This document shows positions 1-7,446 of a DNA stretch of 64,000 bases, in pieces. The translations under genes and the position numbers were made by a program. This DNA is from Porphyrobacter sp. LM 6. Lineage in GTDB: Bacteria > Pseudomonadota > Alphaproteobacteria > Sphingomonadales > Sphingomonadaceae. The stretch is taken from assembly GCF_001720465.1 (NCBI RefSeq), contig NZ_CP017113.1, forward strand, positions 1,426,001 to 1,490,000. The letters are read 5' to 3'. Position 1 is the stretch's first letter, and every line of letters starts with the position of its first letter. The notes beneath the pieces were generated by a model. It was given only the letters and a program-made list of their open reading frames with translations, had not been told where the DNA came from and ran no database searches.

Positions 1-772
1 CGGCGGTATCCTCGACCACCAGTGCCTCGATCCCCTCGCTGCCAGCATAGACCGCCGCCGCCACGCCCGCAGGCCCGCCGCCGACGATCACCAGATCATA
101 GGTGCGCTGGGCACAGATGCCGAGATCGAGCCCGAGATATTGCGCGACCTTGCGCGGAGTGGGGTCGGCCAGCCGGTTCGCCGCACCGAGGATCACCGAT
201 GGCTCGTGTCCGGTGAGATCGCAAAGCTGCGAGGTATCGCGATCGGTCGCATTCATGTCGTAGCTCTGGAAGGGGATCCGGTTGCGCGACAGGAACTGCT
301 CGATAGCCTGCACATTGGCATCGCGATCCGCGCCGATGACCTTGATGGACGCGTTGCGCGCTTCGAACTGCCGCCGCCGCCGGGCCGCAAACACCGTGAT
401 GATGTGGTCGCTGAGTTCGGGAACCCGGCTCATCAGTTCCAGCATGGCCTCACGCGGGGCTTCGATCACGCGCGTGTCGACCGCCGCGCGCATCCGCATG
501 ATGTTGGTGCTGCGATTGAGGAAGCCGATCTCGCCCATGAACTGCGTGGGGCCGAGGGTGGACGGGAGCATCCGTTCGCCCGTGATCGGATCGACCACCT
601 CGATCTCGCCTTCGAGGATGTAGACGAAGCTGTCGTGCCGCTCGCCGATGTCGAGCACGATGCTTCCCGCGGGATAGGTCTTCTCGCCGCCGATTTGGCA
701 GATGGCATCGACATGGGCAGGCGCCAGCGGCACCCGGCGCATGGTTTCAAGGTCTTGTCCCAGCGTTTCCAT
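1..772 (-). CDS. cNMP-binding domain fused to thioredoxin-reductase-like FAD oxidoreductase (partial)
   Basis: Reading the minus strand from the ATG at 772 gives 257 codons with no stop before the window edge, so the C-terminus is missing. Residues about 20-135 form a cyclic-nucleotide-binding-like beta roll (G-E-I-E-V and F-M-G-E-I-G-F-L blocks). Residues about 143-215 look like the thioredoxin-like linker seen in this family. Residues 225-240 are a Rossmann FAD motif, DLVIVGGGPAG. Known proteins of this architecture are annotated as cNMP-binding FAD-dependent oxidoreductases or thioredoxin reductases; their substrates are mostly unknown. The redox-active CxxC motif would lie outside the window, so disulfide reductase activity cannot be judged here. 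Confidence 0.85.
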   Translation of the reverse strand, partial: METLGQDLETMRRVPLAPAHVDAICQIGGEKTYPAGSIVLDIGERHDSFVYILEGEIEVVDPITGERMLPSTLGPTQFMGEIGFLNRSTNIMRMRAAVDTRVIEAPREAMLELMSRVPELSDHIITVFAARRRRQFEARNASIKVIGADRDANVQAIEQFLSRNRIPFQSYDMNATDRDTSQLCDLTGHEPSVILGAANRLADPTPRKVAQYLGLDLGICAQRTYDLVIVGGGPAGVAAAVYAGSEGIEALVVEDTA

Positions 773-851
773 GCCTGCCTCCTGCCTGCGGAAGGTTGCA
801 AGATGGGGTCAGGGGTGGGGAATGCCAATGGGGCGTGTGACGCGTTCCGGC

Positions 852-2699
852 TTACCCCTTCGCGCCCGCGATGTAGCGGCTGACCGTGTTCGCCACGACC
901 GAGAGCGGCGCGTTGCCGCCCAGCACCACGGCGGTGTTGAACGCCTTGAAGTCGTAAGCGCTGCCGAGTTCCTTCTGCGCGCGGGTGCGCTGGCGCACGA
1001 TTTCGCTGTGGCCGATCTTGTAGCCGCAGGCCTGACCCGGCCAGCTGCAATAGCGATCGACCTCCGAGGCGACCTCTTCCACCTTCGATCCGTTGCGCTC
1101 GACGAAAAACTGGCGGCCCTGTTCGCGCGTCCAGCGCTTGGAGTGCAGCCCAGTGTCGACCACCAACCGGCAGGCGCGGAAGGCGAGGCTTTGCAGATAG
1201 CCCAGCCGCCCGACCTTGAAATCGTCATAGGCGCCAAGTTCATCCGCGAGCTGTTCGGCATAGAGCGCCCAGCCTTCGCTAAAGGCATTGAAGGCGAGGA
1301 TCGAGCGGATCAGCGGCAGGCGGTTGGAAAACTCGCCCTCCCACACGTGGCCGGGAATGCTCTCGTGGAACGTGAGGTCGGCCAGATCATACTTGCGGTG
1401 CAGATCGGTGGTGCGAAGGTTGATCCAGAACCGGCCGGGGATCGACCCGTCCTTGCTGCCAGCGCCCCCATAGGCACCTGGCGCGCCCGGCTCTTCGGCG
1501 AGCGGCAGGCGGCGCACTTCCATATTGGGATTGACCAGCGTGTTGAACGCACGCGGCATCTGCGAGCGGATCCACGCGAGGCGATCATTGATGAAGGCGA
1601 AGATTTCCGCGCGCCCCGGATCGCCCTCGGCAAACTGGTAGCGCGGGTCTTCGGCCAGCGCGCGCATCCGTTCGCCAACGCTGCCCTTGGTGTAGCCGAT
1701 TTCCTTGAGGATCGGGTCCATCCGGCCGTGAATGTCTTCGAGCTCGGCAAGGCCCTGGCGGTGGATTTCGTCGGGCGTCATCGCGGTGGTGGTCGATGCG
1801 CTGACGGCCCAGGCGTAGTATTCCTCACCCATCGGCTGCGCCCACATGCCCGCGCTGTCCTTGGCCACGGCGCGCTGCGACTTCAGCTCGGCAAGCTGGC
1901 GTTCGAGCGCGGGGACAATGCCGCTCGCCACGATCCGTTCGGCCTGCCCCGCCGCGCCGTCCGCTCCGGCAATGCGCGAGGCGGTGAGCGGTTCGACATA
2001 GCTTTCCTTCGCGCCCTTGATGCTGGTTTCCATCTGCGCGATCGCCTTGTCGAGCAGGAAGGCGGGCGGCACCACGCCCATGCCGTGCGCGGCGCGGATG
2101 CGGTCAAGCTCGCCATCGAGGATCGCGGGCACTTCGGTCAGGCGGTCGATATAGGGCGCGAGGTCGCCGGAACCGGTGAGCGGCTGGGTCGAGCCGAAGA
2201 AGCGCGGCATATCGATATAGCCGCCGACATTCTGGATCACGACATAGGGCGCGTTGCGCCAGCTGCCGACCGCGACATCGCCATAGGGCATCGCCATGCC
2301 TTCGAGCGCCTTGGCAAAGGCGGTCTCGACCACTTCGAACCCGATTTCCTGATCGTCGGTCAGGCCCGCCTTGGGATAGGCGCGCGCTTCCTTGACGAGG
2401 TCCTTGAGTGTCGCGGCGTATTCGCTCCGCCCGGCTTCGCCCGGCGTGCCGAAGGTGGAGCGCCACGCGGCATATTCACCGGTATCGACCCCAAGCCCCG
2501 TCGCCCGGCCCGGCTCGTGCGCCAGCATCCGGTAAGCAATCGCATCGAGCGCGGCATCGGGCGCGAGCGACCTGATCGGCGCGGCGGTGCCGGGTGCGCC
2601 GGTCTTAGCCGCACAGGCAGGCAGCAGTGCGAGGGTGGATACGCCGCCAAGCCCGGCAAGCGTCTGGCGGCGGGTGAAGTTGAAGGTGCTCTCTCTCAT
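852..2699 (-). CDS. DUF885 family protein, Tat-exported lipoprotein
   Basis: A 615-residue protein of the DUF885 family, which resembles zinc metallopeptidases. The N-terminus has a twin-arginine motif (TRRQTLAGL) followed by a hydrophobic stretch and a lipobox-like LLPAC, so export by Tat and lipid anchoring are inferred. Near residue 443 there is a HESIPGH motif of HExxxGH type, expected to bind a metal; a downstream Glu-rich helix (FSEGWALYAEQL) matches the third-ligand region of this family. A second paralog of the same family lies at 59406-61229. The substrate is unknown. The ATG at 2699 lacks a strong Shine-Dalgarno sequence but gives the complete signal peptide. Confidence 0.85.
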   Translation of the reverse strand: MRESTFNFTRRQTLAGLGGVSTLALLPACAAKTGAPGTAAPIRSLAPDAALDAIAYRMLAHEPGRATGLGVDTGEYAAWRSTFGTPGEAGRSEYAATLKDLVKEARAYPKAGLTDDQEIGFEVVETAFAKALEGMAMPYGDVAVGSWRNAPYVVIQNVGGYIDMPRFFGSTQPLTGSGDLAPYIDRLTEVPAILDGELDRIRAAHGMGVVPPAFLLDKAIAQMETSIKGAKESYVEPLTASRIAGADGAAGQAERIVASGIVPALERQLAELKSQRAVAKDSAGMWAQPMGEEYYAWAVSASTTTAMTPDEIHRQGLAELEDIHGRMDPILKEIGYTKGSVGERMRALAEDPRYQFAEGDPGRAEIFAFINDRLAWIRSQMPRAFNTLVNPNMEVRRLPLAEEPGAPGAYGGAGSKDGSIPGRFWINLRTTDLHRKYDLADLTFHESIPGHVWEGEFSNRLPLIRSILAFNAFSEGWALYAEQLADELGAYDDFKVGRLGYLQSLAFRACRLVVDTGLHSKRWTREQGRQFFVERNGSKVEEVASEVDRYCSWPGQACGYKIGHSEIVRQRTRAQKELGSAYDFKAFNTAVVLGGNAPLSVVANTVSRYIAGAKG

Positions 2700-2773
2700 G
2701 GCCGCAAGGTGTGACGAGGCGGGTTGTTCAAGTCAATTGCAGGAGTGCGGCCTTTCCCGCTACAGCGCGCGCC

Positions 2774-2986
2774 ATGACCGATATCGTGCTTTCGATCGTG
2801 ATGCTCGCCGCGCTTGCGCTGGTCGCCGGGGCTGTCGTGCTGTGGTGCCGCACGGGCGAGATCAAGAACCCCGCGCTGATGGTGCTGCTGGCGGTGATCG
2901 CGGTGGTGAACGTGCTGATCTGGACCGTGCCGACCGCCGATGGCACCGCACCGATCGAGCAGGTCAAAGCCGCCGGGGAAGGCTGA
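2774..2986 (+). CDS. small two-helix membrane protein
   Basis: A 70-residue protein starting at the ATG at 2774 (MTDIVLSIVML). It has two predicted transmembrane segments, roughly residues 4-24 and 36-56, separated by a short polar loop with a Cys-Arg pair. No family is recognised from sequence. It is divergent from the DUF885 gene and convergent with the TonB-type gene, so it is probably transcribed alone. The open frame continues upstream to 2711, but those residues are Arg/Ala-rich and overlap the divergent promoter space, so the later start is preferred. Confidence 0.6.
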   Translation: MTDIVLSIVMLAALALVAGAVVLWCRTGEIKNPALMVLLAVIAVVNVLIWTVPTADGTAPIEQVKAAGEG

Positions 2987-3007
2987 AGACCTCCCCCGGC
3001 GCCGCCC

Positions 3008-3685
3008 TTACTCGGGGATCTTCCAGTTGATGCTGCCGTTATAGCTGCCCGCGACCGGCTTTCCGGTGCTGTCGCGCGCCGGATCGAACCGCGCGCGGCG
3101 GGTCACCAGCTGGCAGGTCGCGGCATCGAGCACGGCATGGCCGGTCGAACGGGTGACCGAGCAGTTCGTCACGCCGCCGCGCGCGTCGATCGCGAGCGTG
3201 AAGCGCGCGCTGCCCGAGAGGCCTTCGTTGATCCAGCGGGTGCGGTAATCGGCATCGGTCACCCACTTGCCCGGATTGCCGCGCGGCACCGCGCCGACGG
3301 GGGTGAAGGGCGATGCGCTTGGCGTTGGCCCGGGGATGCCGAGATCGATCGGCCCGGTCAGCGGTCCGGTCAGATCGCCGCCGAGGGGCAGGGTGATGAC
3401 CGTATCGGTCTTGCCGAGATCGACCGGCAGCATATCGATGCGCTTGGTGTTGGTGATGGTGGTGTCTTTCTGGGTCACCTTGTCGCGCGGCTTGGGATCG
3501 GCCGGAGGCGGCGGGGGCAGTGGGATCTGGGCGATCGGGGTGGCTTTCGGGTTCGGTGCTTTGGGCACTGTCACCACTGTCACCGCAAGACCGGCCACCA
3601 GCAGAACGCCGAAGGCACCGGGGATGCCGAGCGCGCCGATCATGGCTGCGGGATTGGGGCGACGATTGGCAGATGCGTAGGTCAT
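3008..3685 (-). CDS. TonB-family energy transducer
   Basis: About 225 residues with the classic TonB layout. There is one N-terminal membrane segment (residues about 20-42), then a proline/lysine-rich periplasmic spacer (PLPPPPPADPKPRDK) and a C-terminal TonB-like domain from about residue 140 (Y-R-T-R-W..., G-S-A-R-F-T-L-A-I-D-A-R-G). It would pass proton-motive energy from ExbBD to outer-membrane receptors such as those at 42782 and 48440; no exbBD genes are visible here. The start at 3685 (MTYASANRR) is chosen over 3703 because a GAGAGGAG Shine-Dalgarno sequence sits just upstream of it. Two cysteines in the C-terminal domain could pair. Confidence 0.85.
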   Translation of the reverse strand: MTYASANRRPNPAAMIGALGIPGAFGVLLVAGLAVTVVTVPKAPNPKATPIAQIPLPPPPPADPKPRDKVTQKDTTITNTKRIDMLPVDLGKTDTVITLPLGGDLTGPLTGPIDLGIPGPTPSASPFTPVGAVPRGNPGKWVTDADYRTRWINEGLSGSARFTLAIDARGGVTNCSVTRSTGHAVLDAATCQLVTRRARFDPARDSTGKPVAGSYNGSINWKIPE

Positions 3686-3933
3686 AGGGGCTCCTCTCTC
3701 CATCTTCGTGGGAGCGGCGGCCGGAGCACCTTGTCACAAGCTTGGCACTCCGGCCCCGCTCGATGATGAGAGTACTATGACTTTTGTTAGGCGCGAAGAA
3801 CTTTCGCGTTGCTTTTCAATACTGTAATTTTTGCAACTGGATTGGTAGAGAAAGGCTAGAAAAACAAGGAACTTCGGCCAAAGTCGCAGTCACGGGCCTC
3901 TGCCGGTCCAAAGAAATTGCCATACCCACCATT

Positions 3934-4014
3934 CCCCGTCCCGGGCTTGAACCGGGATCCCGCTACGCTTCTCCTCGACTCGGAAAGCGGGGCCCCGGAT
4001 CGAGTCCGGGGCGG
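3934..4014. repeat. compound palindromic intergenic repeat (type A)
   Basis: This lies in the 337-bp space 3686-4022, which otherwise holds nothing recognisable. The first hairpin is TCCCGG-gcttgaa-CCGGGA (about 3939-3957) and the second is CCCCGGA-tcgag-TCCGGGG (about 3993-4011). Outer arms CCCGCT and AGCGGGG also pair, so the whole unit could fold as a branched structure. Elements built on 'CCCGGGCTTGA.CCGGG' are widespread in sphingomonads and related alphaproteobacteria. It sits just after the 3' end of the hydrolase gene relative to neither strand's coding region, and could act as a transcription or mRNA-end element. Confidence 0.75.
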
Positions 4015-4022
4015 AGGAAACA

Positions 4023-4679
4023 TCACTTGATCGGGCAGTCCGGGCTCAGCCGGAAGTCGAGGTAGTTGTCGACCGAGGCCATCAGCTCTTCGAGTTCGTT
4101 CTCGAAGAAGTGGTTGGCGCGCGGGATTTCCTCGTGGTGGATGGTGATGTGCTTCTGGGTGCGCAGCTTGTCGACCAGCTTCTGCACCGCATTGGGCTGC
4201 ACCACCGTATCCGCTGCACCCTGCACGAAGATGCCGCTGGCAGGGCAGGGCGCGAGGAAGCTGAAATCATACATGTTCGCCGGCGGCGCGACCGAGATGA
4301 AGCCGCGCACTTCGGGGCGGCGCATCAGCAGCTGCATGCCGATAAGGGCACCGAAGCTGTAACCCGCGATCCAGGTGCTCTGCGCTTCGGGATGGATCGA
4401 CTGCACCCAGTCGAGCGCGCTCGCCGCGTCGGACAGTTCGCCGATCCCGCTGTCGAACGACCCTTGCGAGCGCCCCACGCCGCGGAAGTTGAAGCGCAGC
4501 GTGGCAAAGCCGCGGTCGGCAAACGTCTTGTAGAGCCGCTGCACGATCCGGTCGTTCATCGTGCCGCCGCCTTCGGGGTGCGGATGCAGGATCATCGCCA
4601 CCGGTGCGCGCGGGCGCGGGGGCGGGGAGAAACGGCCTTCGAGACGGCCTTCGGGGCCGGGGAAGATGACTGAGGGCAT
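4023..4679 (-). CDS. alpha/beta hydrolase (COG2945 type)
   Basis: A 218-residue cytosolic alpha/beta hydrolase. Visible features are the oxyanion-region HPHPEGGGTM, the nucleophile elbow GYSFGA (Ser), an acid region around FVQGAADTVV, and the catalytic His in ANHFFEN near the C-terminus. The family (COG2945) has no well-defined substrate. It is divergent from the cysteine desulfurase genes, with about 90 bp between starts. The start at 4679 gives the usual N-terminus of the family (MPSVIFPGPEGRLEGRF), and the length is normal. Confidence 0.85.
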   Translation of the reverse strand: MPSVIFPGPEGRLEGRFSPPPRPRAPVAMILHPHPEGGGTMNDRIVQRLYKTFADRGFATLRFNFRGVGRSQGSFDSGIGELSDAASALDWVQSIHPEAQSTWIAGYSFGALIGMQLLMRRPEVRGFISVAPPANMYDFSFLAPCPASGIFVQGAADTVVQPNAVQKLVDKLRTQKHITIHHEEIPRANHFFENELEELMASVDNYLDFRLSPDCPIK

Positions 4680-4769
4680 CGCTGGACCTTATGAAACACG
4701 GTGTGCCGCGCCGGGTGGCGCCGGAATTGCGCGGCCTATATAGGGACACTCGCGAAAATCGCAATTATT

Positions 4770-5822
4770 GTGAGGAATCCCGCCATTCCGCAGCGGATCT
4801 ATCTCGACCACGCCGCCACCTCGCCCCTGCGCCCCGAAGCTAAGGCGGCGATGGAAGAGGGCTTTGCCATCTGGGCGAACCCGTCCAGTCCCCATGCGGA
4901 AGGCCGCAAGGCGAAGGCCGCGCTGGAAGATGCGCGCGAGCGGGTGAAGCGCGCGCTGGGGTGGAGCGGGGAGGTAATCTTCACCTCCGGCGCGAGCGAG
5001 GCGCTGTGGATTGCGCTCAACCGCGCGAAGGTCGAGCGAAAGATCGTTAGCGCGGTGGAGCACGACGCGGTGTTCCGCGCCGCTCCGGATGCGGCGGTGG
5101 TGCCGGTGGTCGATGGCGAGATCGACCTAGATCGCCTGCCCGATTGCGCGGGGGCGTTGGTGGCGGTCCAGCACATCAATTCGGAAGCCGGAACAATCCT
5201 GCTGCCTTATGTGCGCAACACCCTGCTCGAAGCCGTCCGGGAGCGCGGCGGGCAGATGCTCGTCGATTGTTCGCAAAGCACGGGCAAGACGAAACTGCCG
5301 GATGCCGACATGCTGGTAATCTCGGCGCACAAGTTCGGCGGCCCGATCGGAATCGGCGCGTTGCTGGTGCGCGAATTTGCACTGCTCGAACCGGTCGGCG
5401 GGCATGAGCGTGGCTATCGACAAGGCACCGAGAACCTGCCTGCTGCGCTCGGTATGGCGGCGGCACTGGAGGCCGGAGGACTGGATAGCTGGGCAACCAC
5501 GGTTGAAGAGCACCTTGCCTTCAGGAAAGCCCTTTTCCGTTATGGGCAGGTGATTTCGCCGGGCTCTCAATGCTCGCATATTTTCGCCGTGGCCCACGCC
5601 ACCATGAGCGCCCAAGCCCTGCTGATCCGCCTCGACGCCATGGGCTTTGCCGTCTCGGCGGGGAGTGCGTGTTCGTCGGGCACCCTCAAGAAAAGCCGGG
5701 TGCTCGATGCCTTCGGGGTGCCGGATGATGTCGCCGCGCGAACGATCCGGGTGAGCCTCGGGTGGTCGACCACGCCCGAGGAGCTGGAGCGGTTTGCAGA
5801 TGCGTGGGCGTCGCTTTCTTGA
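4770..5822 (+). CDS. cysteine desulfurase family protein (NifS/IscS-like), first copy
   Basis: A PLP-dependent fold-type I enzyme expected to take sulfur from cysteine for Fe-S clusters or thiolation. Visible are the N-terminal IYLDHAATSPLRPEA, the PLP-stacking His in VEHDAVF, the Schiff-base Lys in ISAHKFGGPIG, and the active-site Cys loop SAGSACSSGTLKKSRVL near the C-terminus. The start is uncertain: no ATG fits the family N-terminus. The GTG at 4770 gives a 350-residue product of normal size but has no clear Shine-Dalgarno sequence. The open frame extends to an ATG at 4701 that lies in the divergent promoter region. Its nearest neighbour is a second desulfurase. Confidence 0.85.
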   Translation: MRNPAIPQRIYLDHAATSPLRPEAKAAMEEGFAIWANPSSPHAEGRKAKAALEDARERVKRALGWSGEVIFTSGASEALWIALNRAKVERKIVSAVEHDAVFRAAPDAAVVPVVDGEIDLDRLPDCAGALVAVQHINSEAGTILLPYVRNTLLEAVRERGGQMLVDCSQSTGKTKLPDADMLVISAHKFGGPIGIGALLVREFALLEPVGGHERGYRQGTENLPAALGMAAALEAGGLDSWATTVEEHLAFRKALFRYGQVISPGSQCSHIFAVAHATMSAQALLIRLDAMGFAVSAGSACSSGTLKKSRVLDAFGVPDDVAARTIRVSLGWSTTPEELERFADAWASLS

Positions 5823-5830
5823 ACCACTTT

Positions 5831-5922
5831 CGTCACCCTGAACTTGTTTCAGGGTCCATTCTTCCGCATGGAGCAGAGGCTCGAACCCGAAGGATGGATG
5901 CTGAAACAAGTTCAGCATGACG
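5831..5922. repeat. dispersed inverted repeat (type B)
   Basis: About 92 bp between the two desulfurase genes. The left arm reads CCTGAACTTGTTTCAGG, itself a palindrome, and the right arm reads CTGAAACAAGTTCAGCATGA, pairing with the left arm across a roughly 50-bp centre. Elements with this 'TGAACTTGTTTCAGG' core are common multi-copy intergenic repeats in Erythrobacteraceae and other sphingomonads. It reads open in the frame of the second desulfurase, so automatic gene callers may fuse it to that gene as a false N-terminus. Confidence 0.8.
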
Positions 5923-5948
5923 AGTGTAGGAAACTTGGCTCTAAACCC

Positions 5949-7061
5949 ATGATCTACCTCGACTATCAGGCCACCACTCCGCTCGCGCCCGAGGCGCGCG
6001 AGGCAATGCTGCGCTGGCTGGGCGGGCCGGACAGCGACACTTTCGGCAACCCTCATTCCCCGCACCGCATGGGCCGCATGGCCGCCGCCGCTATCGAGGT
6101 CGCGCGCGAGAATGTCGCTGCGCTGATGCCGTCCGGGGGCAAGACCATCTTCACCAGCGGCGCGACCGAGGCGCTCAACATGGTGCTGCTCGGCACCTCG
6201 GGCGATGTTATCACCTTCGCCACCGAGCACGCCGCGGTGCTCGATTGCCAGCGCGCGGTCGAGGCACAGGGGCGGCGCTTCACCGTGCTCCCTGTCCTCC
6301 CCGATGGCCGCGCCGATCTGGAGGCGCTCAGGGCCGCGATTACTCCCGCAACCGGGCTGGTCGCGATCATGGCGGTCAACAACGAGATCGGGGTGATGCA
6401 TCCGCTCGCCGAGGCGATTGCGATAGCCCATGCAGCGGGCGCGCGGGTGCTGGTGGATGCCGTCCAGGCCTATTCCAGGCTCGCTTTGACCCCCTCTAGA
6501 CCCCCCCTAGGCCCCGATTATGTCGCCGCTTCGGCCCACAAGATCCACGGCCCGAAGGGGATCGGGGCCTTGTGGATCGGCCCTGACGCGCCGCTGCCCG
6601 CACCGCTGGTTCACGGCGGCGGACAGGAGGCCAGCTTGCGCTCAGGCACCCTCTCGCCCGCCCTTTGCGCCGGTTTCGGGGCCGCCGCCAGGCTCGCCGC
6701 CGGGGACCGCGAGGCACAAATGTTCCACGTGGAACATTTATGGAACTTGGCCCGCGATGCCTTTGCCGGGTGGGAACTCAACGGCAGTGCCGAACACCGC
6801 TGGAAGGGCAACCTCAACATCCGCAAGGACGGCCTCGACGTTGCGCGCCTCATGTCCGATTGCCGTAACATCATGTTTTCGGCTGGTTCTGCCTGCGCCA
6901 GCGGATCGGGCCGCCCGAGCCATGTGCTGCGTGCCATCGGTCTGACTGACGCTCAGGCGAAGTCCTCTATCCGTCTGGGATTTGGGCGCTATACGAGCGC
7001 GCAGGACATCGAGACCGCCGCCGCGACGATCAATGCGGCCGCGAAGGAGCAGGGCTTGTGA
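5949..7061 (+). CDS. cysteine desulfurase family protein (NifS/IscS-like), second copy
   Basis: A 370-residue paralog of the preceding gene. It shows MIYLDYQATTPLAPEA at the N-terminus, TEHAAVLDC with the PLP-stacking His, SAHKIHGPKGIG with the Schiff-base Lys, and the catalytic Cys loop SAGSACASGSGRPSHVL. The start is placed at the ATG at 5949, because the upstream 35 open codons are repeat type B. The GTG start of the ferredoxin gene overlaps its stop, suggesting translational coupling and joint use in Fe-S assembly. An exact parS palindrome at 6721-6736 lies within the reading frame and encodes the segment MFHVEH. Confidence 0.9.
   Translation: MIYLDYQATTPLAPEAREAMLRWLGGPDSDTFGNPHSPHRMGRMAAAAIEVARENVAALMPSGGKTIFTSGATEALNMVLLGTSGDVITFATEHAAVLDCQRAVEAQGRRFTVLPVLPDGRADLEALRAAITPATGLVAIMAVNNEIGVMHPLAEAIAIAHAAGARVLVDAVQAYSRLALTPSRPPLGPDYVAASAHKIHGPKGIGALWIGPDAPLPAPLVHGGGQEASLRSGTLSPALCAGFGAAARLAAGDREAQMFHVEHLWNLARDAFAGWELNGSAEHRWKGNLNIRKDGLDVARLMSDCRNIMFSAGSACASGSGRPSHVLRAIGLTDAQAKSSIRLGFGRYTSAQDIETAAATINAAAKEQGL
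6721..6736. other. parS: parS centromere-like site (copy 1, inside a CDS)
   Basis: The sequence TGTTCCACGTGGAACA is a perfect 16-bp palindrome that matches the ParB-binding parS consensus (TGTTNCACGTGNAACA) known in many bacteria. An identical copy lies at 18285-18300. ParB binding here would load the partition/SMC system; parS sites normally cluster near the chromosome origin. It is in frame within the second cysteine desulfurase gene, where it encodes MFHVEH. Confidence 0.88.
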
Positions 7062-7393
7062 GCATCACCATCACCTTCCTCGATCCGCACGGAAAAGCCA
7101 TTGAAACGAAAGCAAAACCCGGCGACAATCTGCTGCGCGTCGGCCAAGCTGCGGGGCTTCCGCTCGAAGGCACCTGCGAAGGACAGATGGCCTGTTCGAC
7201 CTGCCACGTGATCGTCGCCGCAGAATGGTTCGACCGCCTGCCGCACGCGTCCGAGGAAGAGGAAGACATGCTCGATTTCGCCGCCGGCGCGCGCCGCACC
7301 TCGCGCCTGTCGTGCCAGATCGAGCTGACGGCGGAGCTGGACGGGCTGACCGTCAGCGTGCCGAAGGAAAGCAACGACCTGCGCCGGATGTAA
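7058..7393 (+). CDS. fdx: 2Fe-2S ferredoxin (Isc/adrenodoxin type)
   Basis: A 111-residue soluble electron carrier. The cluster ligands are visible as C-E-G-Q-M-A-C-S-T-C (CxxxxxCxxC arrangement) with the fourth Cys in RLSCQI about 37 residues later, typical of adrenodoxin-like ferredoxins used in Fe-S assembly. It starts at GTG 7058, overlapping the stop of the second desulfurase gene (GTGA), which supports co-translation. The likely role is supplying electrons for cluster assembly or for a partner oxygenase; the desulfurase neighbours favour the former. Confidence 0.9.
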   Translation: MSITITFLDPHGKAIETKAKPGDNLLRVGQAAGLPLEGTCEGQMACSTCHVIVAAEWFDRLPHASEEEEDMLDFAAGARRTSRLSCQIELTAELDGLTVSVPKESNDLRRM

Positions 7394-7446
7394 CCCCGCT
7401 CAAGCCTGTGGAAACGCCTCTCCCTCGCGCGGGCGCAGGTTGCTAG

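Noticed and set aside
702..2714. 670-codon open frame on the plus strand opposite the DUF885 gene
   Set aside because: Arises from codon bias in GC-rich DNA; residues are Arg/Ala/His-rich with no family signal, while the minus strand carries a clear DUF885 protein.
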